Below, piece by piece: positions 42,122 to 50,344 of a DNA stretch of 54,663 bases. The stretch spans positions 1 to 54,663 of the forward strand of contig NZ_JACSQS010000022.1 of assembly GCF_014836545.1 (NCBI RefSeq). Reading direction: 5' to 3'. The translations under genes were made by a program, and so were the position numbers. This stretch comes from Stenotrophomonas lacuserhaii. GTDB lineage: Bacteria; Pseudomonadota; Gammaproteobacteria; Xanthomonadales; Xanthomonadaceae. Numbering within the stretch: the stretch's first letter is position 1; every line of letters starts with the position of its first letter. Under the pieces are notes generated by a model. It was given only the letters and a program-made list of their open reading frames with translations, did not search any database and was not told the origin of the DNA.

Positions 42122-42358
42122 TCAACGCGATGGCGGGTCCGCCGGCGGCACCAGCTGGGCGCGCCGGACGATGCCAAGCTGTTCGATCAGCAACGCCATA
42201 TCGTTGGTCACCTGGGTGCGCTCACGCCCCTCCGGTACCAGCCGCGCCAGCACCTGCTGGTAGGTATTCCAGAACTCCGGGCCGCATCCATGCCGCTGGT
42301 AGCTGTCCTGCAGCTCGTCGCGAACCTGGTCGGCCAGGTCCTGTCTGCCGTAATCCAT
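42122..42358 (-). CDS. Conserved-looking small protein, unknown
   Basis: This 78-aa soluble protein starts MDYGRQDLADQVRDELQDSYQRHG and has WNTYQQVLARLVPEGRERTQVTND, which looks helical and charged. An excellent GGAGG lies 6 bases before the ATG and decides this start over a longer reading. I recognise no family. The 242 bp upstream, shared with a divergent small gene, contain no clear promoter hexamers. Confidence 0.6.
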   Translation of the reverse strand: MDYGRQDLADQVRDELQDSYQRHGCGPEFWNTYQQVLARLVPEGRERTQVTNDMALLIEQLGIVRRAQLVPPADPPSR

Positions 42359-42600
42359 GTACGACCTCCACGAAATCGGTGGCAGCGGATGCGGGGGCAT
42401 CCGTCGAGGCAACACGATGCCTATGAATTAGACATGCTTTTGTCTACGCGTCAATGACACAGCAGACACATTCCGCGAACCTCACTGAATGATTCACCTC
42501 AATCGCCCGCCGCGTGTGGCGTGCTGCGACGTGTCCCGACGCGCTCCTCACCGCGCTTGCGTAGGCTGAAACCTTCAATCGCCAGACGGAGAAAACGCGC

Positions 42601-42774
42601 ATGCAGTTGACCGCGCAGCAACAACGCATTCTGGAAGACATACAGGCCACCCGCCCGGTTGCGCAGGAAGACGCGAACTGGGCGGTTGAAGCGGGACTTG
42701 CCGCACAGGGCGAAGACGGCGACATCGACCTGACCCAGCAAGGCCGCCACTATGTGGATTCATCGCAGTTGTGA
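42601..42774 (+). CDS. Small winged-helix-like protein, unknown
   Basis: This 57-aa acidic protein reads MQLTAQQQRILEDIQATRPV, then AVEAGLAAQGEDGDIDLTQQGRHYVD. The pattern helix-helix-strand-turn (DIDLTQQGRHYV) resembles a reduced winged-helix domain. An ACGGAG lies 9 bases before the ATG. It is too short for most gene finders. It is followed by a 182-bp gap and then the GH19 gene. The role is unknown. Confidence 0.55.
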   Translation: MQLTAQQQRILEDIQATRPVAQEDANWAVEAGLAAQGEDGDIDLTQQGRHYVDSSQL

Positions 42775-42956
42775 CGACAGCAGCCGCATAAGGGGCTGCG
42801 CGGGATGCCGTAATGCGCGTGGCCGTTTGCGGACCGCGCATCAGTTGCCCCCTGTGGCGCAGCGCGCGGCCGGCCCCTACTGGATTGCAGGCCACTGCAG
42901 GGCGATGGTGCGTTCATCTGGTGCACACCTTCCAACGCCAGCCCGTGGAGTGACTG

Positions 42957-43592
42957 ATGATCAACGCCGCCCTGCTCTCGCAGATCCTGATGTGCCCCCT
43001 GGCGCTGGCCCAGCGCTGGACCGCGCCGCTGAACGAGGCGATGCAACGTTTCGACATCACCATCCCGCGGCGGATCGCGCATTTCCTGGCACAGATCGGC
43101 CATGAAAGTCTGAGCCTGCAGCACCTGCAGGAAAACCTTTCATACAGCCGCAAACGCATCGGTGAGGTATTCGGCCGGCGCCTGTCCGAGGCCGAGCAGC
43201 CGCAGTATGTGCGCAAGCCGGAGCGGCTGGCCAACCGCGTGTACGCCAACCGCAATGGCAACCGCGACGAGGCCAGTGGGGATGGGTATCGCTACCGCGG
43301 CCGCGGACCGATCGCCTTGACCGGCCGCGACAACTATCGCCGCATCGGCGAGCTGCTCGGCCTGCCGCTGGAGGAACAGCCCGAGCTGCTGGAATCACCG
43401 GAAGTGGGTGCGTTGGCTGCTGCAGCGTGGTGGCAGGATGCCGGCCTCAATGCACTGGCCGACCGCGATGACCTGCTGGGTGTAAGCCGACGGATCAACC
43501 TGGGATCGAGCACCAGCAAGGCCACGCCGGAGGGCATGGCCGACCGCACGATGCGGACCAGCCGGGCGCTGCTGGCGATGGGCGTGGGGTGA
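42957..43592 (+). CDS. Glycoside hydrolase family 19 (chitinase/endolysin) protein
   Basis: This 211-aa single-domain GH19 protein contains IAHFLAQIGHESLSLQHLQENLSYSRKRIGEVF with the catalytic Glu in GHES. Further motifs are LANRVYANRNGNRDEASGDGYRYRGRGPIALTGRDNYRRIGELLG (the GH19 endolysin signature) and AAWWQDAGLNALAD. It has no signal peptide, as usual for phage endolysins. GGAG precedes the ATG. No holin or phage structural gene lies nearby, so it may be a domesticated or remnant lysis gene. Confidence 0.88.
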   Translation: MINAALLSQILMCPLALAQRWTAPLNEAMQRFDITIPRRIAHFLAQIGHESLSLQHLQENLSYSRKRIGEVFGRRLSEAEQPQYVRKPERLANRVYANRNGNRDEASGDGYRYRGRGPIALTGRDNYRRIGELLGLPLEEQPELLESPEVGALAAAAWWQDAGLNALADRDDLLGVSRRINLGSSTSKATPEGMADRTMRTSRALLAMGVG

Positions 43593-43834
43593 CTGGCGTC
43601 TTCTCTGCAGCCAACGAGGCAGCGGATATATCGCGCATGGGGCAGGAGGAGGTAGAGGCGGTGTACGAGGGCGAATCGAACGGTCCCAAGCCCAAATCGC
43701 GGTTGGATCGCTACAGCCAGAGCGGCGAGCACACCGGCGGCTTTTGGATGCTGGTTGATGTCGATCTGTCCAAGCTCAGCACGGGAGCGATGCACGATGC
43801 GCTCCTTGAGAAATTGGCTAGCGCACCTCAGTAG
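43589..43834 (+). CDS. Small acidic protein overlapping the endolysin gene, unknown
   Basis: This 81-aa reading starts at GTG, overlapping the endolysin stop by four bases. An internal ATG at 43637 (MGQEEVEAVYEGE) would give 65 residues. The sequence has an acidic stretch, then GPKPKSRLDRYSQSGEHTGGFWMLVDVDL. It might accompany the endolysin, but no family is recognised. The following 160 bp carry nothing clear. Confidence 0.45.
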   Translation: MTGVFSAANEAADISRMGQEEVEAVYEGESNGPKPKSRLDRYSQSGEHTGGFWMLVDVDLSKLSTGAMHDALLEKLASAPQ

Positions 43835-43995
43835 CCCAGTTGTGCTACACGCAACTACTGCAGGCCGGGTGCACCGTTTCTTACTTGGGGCCTTAGCCAG
43901 ACGTTATGGCTCTTTCCTAAGGGCCATAGCGTGGCGCAGCCACCGGTGGTGTCGTTCCGAAGTAGAGAACGGCCGGCGGTGCACCTGCCTTCACG

Positions 43996-44310
43996 TCAGG
44001 GCGCGCTTTGAAACTTCTCAGAGCCTACGGCAATTGATACGGCAACAACCAGCATTGTAATTATCATCAGCGTTAGAAGCGCCGCTGATAGACTTGGTTT
44101 ATGCAGCGAAACCAGTCCAGATATCAGGAAGAGCAGAGGAAGAACAGCAAGTCGATTCCCAGCCCAGCGGTGAAGGGCGGAAGGGTCGTTTACTCGCGCG
44201 TAGTTGACGACATTTAGCGGCCGAGATTTTCCTGCATAGCGAACAGCCAGTGCGGGAATGAGGAGTACAGGCACAAGAAATAGTTGAATGATCGCAAGCA
44301 GTGCCGCCAT
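43996..44310 (-). CDS. Small membrane protein, unknown
   Basis: This 104-aa protein has three hydrophobic helices (LLAIIQLFLVPVLLIPALAV, LAVLPLLFLISGLVSL and ALLTLMIITMLVVAVSIAV). A polar loop between the first two contains NVVNYARVNDPSALHRWAG. The topology recalls DUF3784-like or SdpI-like proteins, but this is only a fold impression. GGAG lies about 8 bases before the chosen ATG. The base composition is lower in G+C than the core genome. Confidence 0.6.
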   Translation of the reverse strand: MAALLAIIQLFLVPVLLIPALAVRYAGKSRPLNVVNYARVNDPSALHRWAGNRLAVLPLLFLISGLVSLHKPSLSAALLTLMIITMLVVAVSIAVGSEKFQSAP

Positions 44311-45161
44311 CTTAGTTCGCTCCAATTTGTAGTTTCGCGACGTCAACGACGAGGGCTTTGTGCAGTTCAATTGAAGTGGCGATCAAAATTTTCGTGCGGC
44401 CACGCGGCAGCGTCGGCAGATGCAGGGTTGTTGACCCATCGATCTCTTGACACTTACAGCACCAGCTGGTGAGAGCAGTCCACTGAGATAGAAAGACTCA
44501 TGAAGGACTCTGCACCAAACTCGCCATGTCGAGCAAGCATGTCTGACTTGATTGAGCCTGTAATACCTCACATCGAGACGAAATGATCGCGCTTCAAGAA
44601 GCCAGGAACAATCGGCAACCTGTCGAGGTCAAGTGCACTCGAGGGAAAAACCAAATGCTGAAAGGAGCGCCACAAATCCGTGGTTGTATGGCTGCTGCAT
44701 GCTGCCGGCCAACTTTTGCTTGACTTCACGAGAGCTACTTCAGCGGCGCGCCCCTCTTCGCTGGACGGGCTCGTATTCTCTTCATCTAGAGCGAAAACGT
44801 GGCGAGCCATCGGATAGAAGCGCGGAGCAGGCTCGCCCGGCCTTTCACGGACCACCTCAGGTTTGCGCAGCCTCAAGGACACGCCCGCTTCGCACCCGCA
44901 CATCCTTGTAAGGAATCGGCAAGACCAGCTGTTCGACAGCACGCATTTTCACCCGTCGTCTGTCGTCAAGCTGCTGGCACCGTCGCCGTTACGCGCGGTG
45001 ACGGTGGCGATCCAGATAGTCCTCCTGCACCACGTGGTCCGGGGCGACCTCCTTCCAGTGCCAGGGGCCGCGGGATAGCGCGCGCGAACACGTACTGCGT
45101 GGCGGCGCGTCGATTCACCCCCAAATCAGGGGACTGCAGACCTGCCTGCCAAACGCCAGAC
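44311..45161. other. 850-bp stretch without a convincing gene, left of the island
   Basis: Open frames in both directions here are short and without recognisable motifs, and the composition is mixed. Near 44,988-45,110 on the minus strand a frame reads ...RALSRGPWHWKEVAPDHV... and stops. It could be the C-terminal fragment of a decayed gene. Positions 45121-45161 resemble 53731-53771 with several mismatches, a diverged outer extension of the att repeat. Otherwise I see nothing. Confidence 0.5.
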
Positions 45162-45241
45162 ATAAAAAAAGCCCTGATAAATCAGGGCTTTGTCTGGAGG
45201 CCTGGGTCGGAATTGAACCGGCGTACGCGGCTTTGCAGGCC
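45162..45241. repeat. att direct repeat, left copy (partial tRNA-Cys)
   Basis: This copy is identical over 80 bp to 53772-53851. Positions 45195-45241 are the last 47 nt of tRNA-Cys reaching back into the anticodon stem-loop, and 45168-45190 is the tRNA terminator hairpin. The 5' half of the tRNA is absent, so this copy is the displaced original 3' end. Confidence 0.92.
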
Positions 45242-45348
45242 TCGCCAACTTCCGCTGTGTCATATGCTTATAGATGCTTGCCACTCCACCTGCCACGTTC
45301 TCGGGCGTTGTTAGCGCTGCCATGAAGATTAGCTCGCAGCACGACCGC

Positions 45349-47157
45349 CTAATCCCACTGCTCAAGCATTAGCATACCGTTGGCGAACTGATGGGCCCAT
45401 AGTGCCAGCTCCAGACCACTTGTGAACTCATGCTGAGAGTTTCGCAGACTTCGAATTTTAGTACGCGCATGGTTAGTAACGCTCCTCACAGCCTCATTGC
45501 GTGAAGCGGCGGTCACGCAAGCCATATGGTTCTTTGAGACGAGATGTGCCGTTAGCCTACCCTCGCGGGCCCGGGCAGCGTAAAACGAGTCTTCGGATGC
45601 ACCGACGCTGGGTATGCAGAATAGTTCGCGAAGATCGGCCGTGTCGAGAATCAGAAAACCATCGCTGTATGCGCGCTCGCCAGTAGGCAGACGCTGATCC
45701 TCAACGATGAGAAGGTAGCCATCGTCCTTGAGCAACCTAAATAGCGGAGAACCTTTACCGAGCAACCCAGGCCATTGGTCAGGCTCGATCTCATGAAGCA
45801 CATTTGTCATAACTATGCAGTCAATACTTCCGAGCCCCAGCTCTCCAAGCATTAAATGGACGTCATTGAAATATCGCCCAGAATGACTCCCGTGATAAAG
45901 CTCGATTGCAGCCTTGCACTCCTCACTATCAGAGGTATAGGCATCAAACGCATGGTAAGAGATGGATCTTCCACCCTCCTTCAGCGCGTCAACTAGCCGA
46001 CCCTTTCCCGCTCCGTAATCCACAATTTTCAACTCAGCATCACTGCTTATTTTAGCAAGCGTCTCCCTTATCTGCGTGAGCTGCGGATCATCTGCTTCTG
46101 TCATCACAACAGCAGGTGGCATTAGGCATTGGTAGGAGAAATTGTTGACCGCGATCTGAGCAGGCAGAGAAAGGAAAGACGCAAGCATTGCGACTTGTTG
46201 CTCATCACCTAGAAGCCCAGAAATCACCTTCATTGGATTGCGGCCCGCACGAGTAGCCTTGCCTTCGACGACTGACCAGATACTCCTCGAGTTTCTAGAA
46301 TTTATGAAAGATAGCAGAGGAATTGAGTGTGTTGCGATCCAAACCTGGACAAGCGGCGCGTTCTGCTCGATATGCTGCAGCAAATCCACCAGTACTGACG
46401 GATGCAGATGAGTTTCCGGCTCATCCATGAACAAGATTGCCTCCCCTATTCCTTGAGCTTTCGCATGCAAGGCTGTAACCAGCTGGAGCATAACCATCTG
46501 GCCGGAAGACAGCCCTGCGTTAGCGATAGGCCGACCAAACAACGTGGGGCGGCCGCGCCCATCCCGCATGAGGCGCTGGCCCAAGAAGCTGAAGATAGCA
46601 TCGTCTAGAGACGAAAATGACTTCGCTGCATCCTCAGCTCTGACACCCTCCGCTTGAATCGTACCGTGCGAAGTATTGAAGTGCCGGTCAAATATCTCTT
46701 TGATATACGGCACAGCTTCCTTCTTCCAGTCGGAAGCGTGCGAGGTGGACAAACGCTCAGCACTCGCCCATATAGCCTCTTCGGTAAGCTTAGCCGGATC
46801 AACCAGATCGCCTGCAGAAGGCGTAAACTTAAGCGCTGAGCCGGGGATTGCATCAAAGCGAAAGTTTTGGCGAACATGCCTCGTACTCAAATGCTCGTCA
46901 AGCATAGTTTTGAGTCCGACCTGCCCCTTATCAACAGCCGTCTGATAATGATTTATGTGCGCATCTAACTGTTGCTCGTCCAGTCCTGAATGGCCGTCCG
47001 ATATTCTTAATGACTCACTAACAAAATTAAGAATTCTTGACTTCCCGCTGCCATTTTTACCCGCCAGTACTACATAGCGCTCCAGTCCACTAATCGCGTG
47101 CTCTGGAAGTCCTGAATTGCGAGCCAAGGGCCCTGAAATTTGTACATGCTCCAACAT
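45349..47157 (-). CDS. AAA/ABC-type ATPase fused to a SAM-dependent methyltransferase domain
   Basis: This is a 602-aa two-part protein. The first part (1-330) is an ABC/AAA_21-like ATPase with Walker A GKNGSGKS (33-40), signature LSSGQ (216-220), Walker B ILFMDEPETHLHPS (241-254) and the H-loop ATHS (275-278), as in OLD-like and SMC-like defence ATPases. The second part (about 340-500) has a class I methyltransferase fold: motif I VDYGAGKGRLVD (379-390) and motif IV TNVLHEIEPDQW (451-462). The strand LLKDDGYLLIVED (475-487) follows. A C-terminal helical region of 100 residues has no known motif. A plausible promoter lies at 47330-47357. Location in a tRNA-borne island suggests anti-phage function; the substrate is unknown. 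Confidence 0.85.
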   Translation of the reverse strand: MLEHVQISGPLARNSGLPEHAISGLERYVVLAGKNGSGKSRILNFVSESLRISDGHSGLDEQQLDAHINHYQTAVDKGQVGLKTMLDEHLSTRHVRQNFRFDAIPGSALKFTPSAGDLVDPAKLTEEAIWASAERLSTSHASDWKKEAVPYIKEIFDRHFNTSHGTIQAEGVRAEDAAKSFSSLDDAIFSFLGQRLMRDGRGRPTLFGRPIANAGLSSGQMVMLQLVTALHAKAQGIGEAILFMDEPETHLHPSVLVDLLQHIEQNAPLVQVWIATHSIPLLSFINSRNSRSIWSVVEGKATRAGRNPMKVISGLLGDEQQVAMLASFLSLPAQIAVNNFSYQCLMPPAVVMTEADDPQLTQIRETLAKISSDAELKIVDYGAGKGRLVDALKEGGRSISYHAFDAYTSDSEECKAAIELYHGSHSGRYFNDVHLMLGELGLGSIDCIVMTNVLHEIEPDQWPGLLGKGSPLFRLLKDDGYLLIVEDQRLPTGERAYSDGFLILDTADLRELFCIPSVGASEDSFYAARAREGRLTAHLVSKNHMACVTAASRNEAVRSVTNHARTKIRSLRNSQHEFTSGLELALWAHQFANGMLMLEQWD

Positions 47158-47479
47158 AGGTGCTCCTTCACTAGTTGTTCAGCGCACAGCTTTTACGACA
47201 CTCCGTCCTGCCCTGCAAGCCCCGCGAGCAAACTCTTAGTGAACTTGGGACAAGGGCAGCTCCCTGCCTCAATTAGGCAGAAGATTAAAAGTCTTCACCG
47301 CTGACCTTAGGAATCAAAGACTTAAAGCGATAATAGTTACGGATTCCTGCAACGCAAACCCCCGCTCCTTGGGCGCGTTCCATCGGGTTTTACGGAGGCA
47401 TCCGCACTATCTCCCGGCGCCCACTGACTCATCCACGCCAGCCTGCGGCGACAAGAGGGCTCATCAGGCACACGCGCAG
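47158..47479. other. Intergenic region holding the ATPase-methyltransferase promoter
   Basis: This is a 322-bp gap. Its left half is A+T-rich and contains a promoter-like pair and an inverted repeat. The right half is G+C-rich with no gene or hairpin I can support. Confidence 0.5.
47330..47357 (-). promoter_or_regulatory. Predicted sigma-70-type promoter with flanking inverted repeat
   Basis: On the minus strand TTGCGT and TATTAT are separated by 16 bp. An inverted repeat GGAATC/GATTCC (47310-47315 and 47342-47347) spans the -10 element and could be an operator. The resulting leader would be about 165 nt. Confidence 0.35.
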
Positions 47480-48529
47480 TCAATTTATCCATATGGACAA
47501 GTCAGAAAAATCGCCGATCAGCCTTTTCATGTTGGCATGCCCTATTGCCATACCCACGCTAGTTAGCGTAAATCGACTCATACCTGAAGAGGACCAATGC
47601 GTAAACAAATCATCCATATAACTCCTCCTCCCAACAACCATGCTCCTGATGCCCGCCTCATCCATAACATTTTCACCGTAAAGCTTCTTAATCAACTCAC
47701 CCTGATCATTCGAAACGGATAGCTCGCCAAGAGTACGAGCCAAGTGGTCATCATCTATCGCATTGATCTGGCCCAGCGAAGAATCATTAAAACATTTCAC
47801 GAAAATCGGGTGAGTCACCGGCAGCTCAATCCCACGATTAACCAGATCCTGAGCTGTGAACCCCTTCATGAACAGCCCTTTGTAACTCCTCATAAGACAA
47901 TGCTCAAGTGAGTACACCGACAAGCTAGAAGCACCGCAGCCAGTGAACTGGAGATGCTGCATCGAGGCATCGGTCGCGGGCTTTTCACTGATGAATGACT
48001 GGATATACTTGTCTAGATACGTATCTAACGTATCTAAAGATAAAACCCCGGCATTCCTGGTGTTCTTAAAAACAAAAATAAGAGCAAGCACATCAAACTG
48101 CCCGCGTGTAAGCTTAGGAGCGGTAACAAGGGACTCATCCAAGACCAACTGCAGTATGTCCCGCTGCTCCTGCTTCGAACGATCAACGAGCAAATCAACC
48201 AAGAGATCACCCAGGTCCTTGTCGCCCGATCTGGCGTACTCTCTTTGGACAGAATAGAGCGCATACTGGAAGCCAGGATCATCCGCACCGCCAAACCCAG
48301 CAGGATTTTCTGCACGAAGCTTATCTAAAAACCCCTCAGTAATTTCAGTCGCACGACGCCCAGCCTCCTCCCTTGCGGGGCCGGCCAGCTGATAGAAATT
48401 GGCTTTGAAGACATCCAATGCTATCTCTTTCACCTCCCCGTAAGACACCCCTGAGTAGACAGTAATGTCACCGCCTGCTTGTAACGCCGTGCCTGCTTCG
48501 GCGACCGACTGCGATTGCTTATGGCTCAC
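47480..48529 (-). CDS. LPO_1073/Vpar_1526-like protein with N-terminal QAGGDI motif
   Basis: This 349-aa protein starts with GTG preceded by AAAAGG; an ATG at 48550 is the alternative. Residues 5-24 hold QSQSVAEAGTALQAGGDITV, followed by GVSYGEVKEIALDVFKANFYQLAG and a helical body. That opening resembles proteins named LPO_1073/Vpar_1526 family; the name is recalled, not searched. There are no catalytic motifs. The region near 180-200 contains LALIFVFKNTRNAG. The N-terminal motif recurs at the C-terminus of the upstream gene's product. The overlap with that gene (11 bp) indicates coupled translation. The composition is A+T-rich compared with the chromosome. The function is unknown. Confidence 0.75.
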   Translation of the reverse strand: MSHKQSQSVAEAGTALQAGGDITVYSGVSYGEVKEIALDVFKANFYQLAGPAREEAGRRATEITEGFLDKLRAENPAGFGGADDPGFQYALYSVQREYARSGDKDLGDLLVDLLVDRSKQEQRDILQLVLDESLVTAPKLTRGQFDVLALIFVFKNTRNAGVLSLDTLDTYLDKYIQSFISEKPATDASMQHLQFTGCGASSLSVYSLEHCLMRSYKGLFMKGFTAQDLVNRGIELPVTHPIFVKCFNDSSLGQINAIDDDHLARTLGELSVSNDQGELIKKLYGENVMDEAGIRSMVVGRRSYMDDLFTHWSSSGMSRFTLTSVGMAIGHANMKRLIGDFSDLSIWIN

Positions 48530-48779
48530 CGGCGTCACCTTTTCGCACATTGATATCGCGCCCAGCCTGCATGGCCACACCACCTGCAGCCACTTTCTGA
48601 GACTGTGACTGCGCGCCGACAGCGCTCTTCGGGCTTTTCTTAAGATAAAGAGTCCCGACAGTAACAACTGCGAAACAGAAAGGCACCAATGCTTCAATCG
48701 AACGGTCTATTGCAAGCCATACGACGGAAAGCGTAAGCCCAACCCACGAAACCGCTCGAAGCCAATTAATCAATCTCAC
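48519..48779 (-). CDS. Small two-TM protein with C-terminal QAGRDI motif
   Basis: This 86-aa protein has two TM helices (about 11-24 and 30-46), a Lys/Ser linker and a C-terminal segment (58-78) reading QSQKVAAGGVAMQAGRDINV, ending KGDAGEP. The GTG start has GGAGGGG five bases ahead. The C-terminal segment matches 13 of 20 positions of a segment at the N-terminus of the next gene's product. The layout (membrane domain plus motif, neighbour with the same motif at the other end) resembles bacterial amyloid-signalling effector/receptor pairs. Confidence 0.75.
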   Translation of the reverse strand: MRLINWLRAVSWVGLTLSVVWLAIDRSIEALVPFCFAVVTVGTLYLKKSPKSAVGAQSQSQKVAAGGVAMQAGRDINVRKGDAGEP

Positions 48780-48825
48780 AGATGCCCCTCCATAACCCTG
48801 CGACAGAACGCAATAATGTCAGAGG

Positions 48826-49083
48826 TTAGCCAGCTCTGCATGCAGTTAGGACATTTTGGGGATCGAGCTGCTTCCCCCTGCCTCTCAGCACGACGTTGTC
48901 CTGGATCCATTGCAGCTTTTTTGCGACCTTCCGGCGCAGCGCCTGCTCATGGCGTAGCGCCCACATCTCGCATCCCCGCCGGCCGGCAGCGAACGAACTG
49001 CACGGCCTGAGCAGCAGCGGCGCATGCAACCCATCCTCGGGACTCAGTCTCGCTAGCCACGATCCGTCGACCCTCTGCTGCAT
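48826..49083 (-). CDS. Small basic protein, unknown (phage/island type)
   Basis: This is an 85-aa frame from ATG at 49083 with AAGGTGG ahead. The sequence FAAGRRGCEMWALRHEQALRRKVAKKLQ looks like a real Arg/Lys-rich helix, and the C-terminus (QDNVVLRGRGKQLDPQNVL) is polar. Similar small proteins occur in Stenotrophomonas phages and islands as far as I recall. The opposite strand is also open here but reads as low-complexity Ser/His/Arg sequence. Coding is moderately supported. Confidence 0.45.
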   Translation of the reverse strand: MQQRVDGSWLARLSPEDGLHAPLLLRPCSSFAAGRRGCEMWALRHEQALRRKVAKKLQWIQDNVVLRGRGKQLDPQNVLTACRAG

Positions 49084-49120
49084 CGAGGCCACCTTCGCCA
49101 CCGGCCAGCAAGGCGCCACG

Positions 49121-49384
49121 TTGGTGCTGATGGTGTGTGCCGGCTGGCTGTGGGCTGGCCTCTACGCCACGCCGTACAGCATCACTCCGTACCAGGTCGC
49201 GGCAACCGTCGGCCATAGGGTCCGCATCACTCCGAGCCAGCTGTTGGTCGGTGCAGGCGCGTTCCCGCTTACCGGCAAGTCGCTTCAGGCAGCACACCGC
49301 TGGCTCGACCGCCAGGGAGTGACGGTCCGCGCCGTGTCCACCACCGCCCGCACCCGGGCAGCCAATCCCGCAGAGGCAGTATGA
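49121..49384 (+). CDS. Small island protein with N-terminal hydrophobic segment
   Basis: This is an 87-aa reading from TTG (with AAGG 7 bases before it), or 84 aa from the ATG at 49130. It has a short hydrophobic stretch (VCAGWLWAGLYATPYSITPY). It continues ATVGHRVRITPSQLLVGAGAFPLTGKSLQAAHRWLDRQGVTVRAVST. Its TGA overlaps the ATG of the next gene. It is the first gene of a tightly overlapping plus-strand operon. No family is recognised. Confidence 0.55.
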   Translation: MVLMVCAGWLWAGLYATPYSITPYQVAATVGHRVRITPSQLLVGAGAFPLTGKSLQAAHRWLDRQGVTVRAVSTTARTRAANPAEAV

Positions 49385-49623
49385 GCAACCGATCCATCGT
49401 CATTTACGGGCCGCGAGCGTGCGGCAAGACAACGCACGCGGAACAGCTCCGCGTCCATTTCGAACTGGAAACCACGGTCGACGACTGGGACGGCCTAAGC
49501 GCCTACCCGCGCGAAGGCGCCTTGGTGCTTACGAGCAACCCTGAAGCACAGGTGCAAGGCACCGACCAATCGATGCACTTCGGCGCTGCCATGCGCGCCC
49601 TGAGAAGTGAGGCCGCGCGATGA
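49381..49623 (+). CDS. Small P-loop protein
   Basis: This 80-aa protein starts MSNRSIVIYGPRACGKTTHAEQ, with a Walker A motif GPRACGKT. It has DDWDGLSAYPREGALVLTSNP, a strand that may act as Walker B. The length is that of the small truncated nucleotide-binding proteins seen in Stenotrophomonas phages. It overlaps the genes on both sides by four bases. Whether it hydrolyses nucleotides cannot be told. Confidence 0.65.
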   Translation: MSNRSIVIYGPRACGKTTHAEQLRVHFELETTVDDWDGLSAYPREGALVLTSNPEAQVQGTDQSMHFGAAMRALRSEAAR

Positions 49624-50102
49624 CCGCAAAGATCCAGCGCTACGGCCGCGCAGCCAAGATCCGCGACGTGCTGTTCGCGATCCCCACCGGCGCCACCACC
49701 GTAGAGATCAAGGCTGCGGCCGACCTGTCCGACAGGCTCAGCGCGATCGGGACCTCGCTCATTGCCATGCGCAAGAGCGATCAGGTGACCATGGCGATGG
49801 GCCCGAACAGCATCATCTGGCACCTGACGCCAAAGACGCGGGCCGAGATGGCTCGAATGGCTGCTACGGCGGCGGTGTTCAACCGTCCGCGGCGTGCACT
49901 CCCTGCGGCGTCTGCCCGCCCGTCCGAAAGCAGCACGACGATCCGGCACAAAGACGATGCACGTGCCGCGATCGCTGACCAGCTCGACGCGTTCCGCCGG
50001 GCCGGCGGCAAGGTAGAGGTCCTAGGCAACACGCCCTTTAAGTCCGTAATGAACCGCCGCCAAGGCAACGACAGCCGCATGGCGAAGAGCGCCAAGGGAT
50101 GA
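49620..50102 (+). CDS. Island protein with possible winged-helix N-terminus
   Basis: In this 160-aa protein the first 70 residues (KIRDVLFAIPTGATTVEIKAAADLSDRLSAIGTSLIAMRKSDQVTM, then NSIIWHLT) follow the pattern of a winged-helix DNA-binding domain, seen in phage replication initiators and regulators. The rest is Ala/Arg/Ser-rich with KVEVLGNTPFKSVMNRR. It overlaps both neighbours by four bases. The role is unknown; a regulatory one is possible. Confidence 0.6.
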   Translation: MTAKIQRYGRAAKIRDVLFAIPTGATTVEIKAAADLSDRLSAIGTSLIAMRKSDQVTMAMGPNSIIWHLTPKTRAEMARMAATAAVFNRPRRALPAASARPSESSTTIRHKDDARAAIADQLDAFRRAGGKVEVLGNTPFKSVMNRRQGNDSRMAKSAKG

Positions 50103-50344
50103 GCCACCTCACCGTCCCCCTCTACTGCGCCGGCACCACGGCATTCCTGGTTGCGCTGCTGCTGCGCGCGATCTGGACCAGTGCGCACACGTTCGTCGCC
50201 GTGTTCCTCGGCGCACTGATCTTCTTCGCCTGGCGCACTTATGCGGAAACCCGCAAGAACTGGCCAGCGTTCAAGGGAGAGATGCGCGTGCGCACCGACG
50301 CGCGCCGTCGAGCAGCGCAGCAGAAGCGCTACCGGCACCACTGA
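50099..50344 (+). CDS. Small membrane protein with basic tail
   Basis: This 81-aa protein has one or two adjacent TM helices (LYCAGTTAFLVALLLRAIW and FVAVFLGALIFFAWR) and a highly basic C-terminus (RTDARRRAAQQKRYRHH). It is the last gene of the overlapping operon beginning at about 49,121. The function is unknown. Confidence 0.6.
   Translation: MSHLTVPLYCAGTTAFLVALLLRAIWTSAHTFVAVFLGALIFFAWRTYAETRKNWPAFKGEMRVRTDARRRAAQQKRYRHH

Noticed and set aside
44568..44942. 124-codon minus-strand frame
   Set aside because: It has no ribosome-binding site, odd composition and an equally open frame on the opposite strand; coding is not supported.
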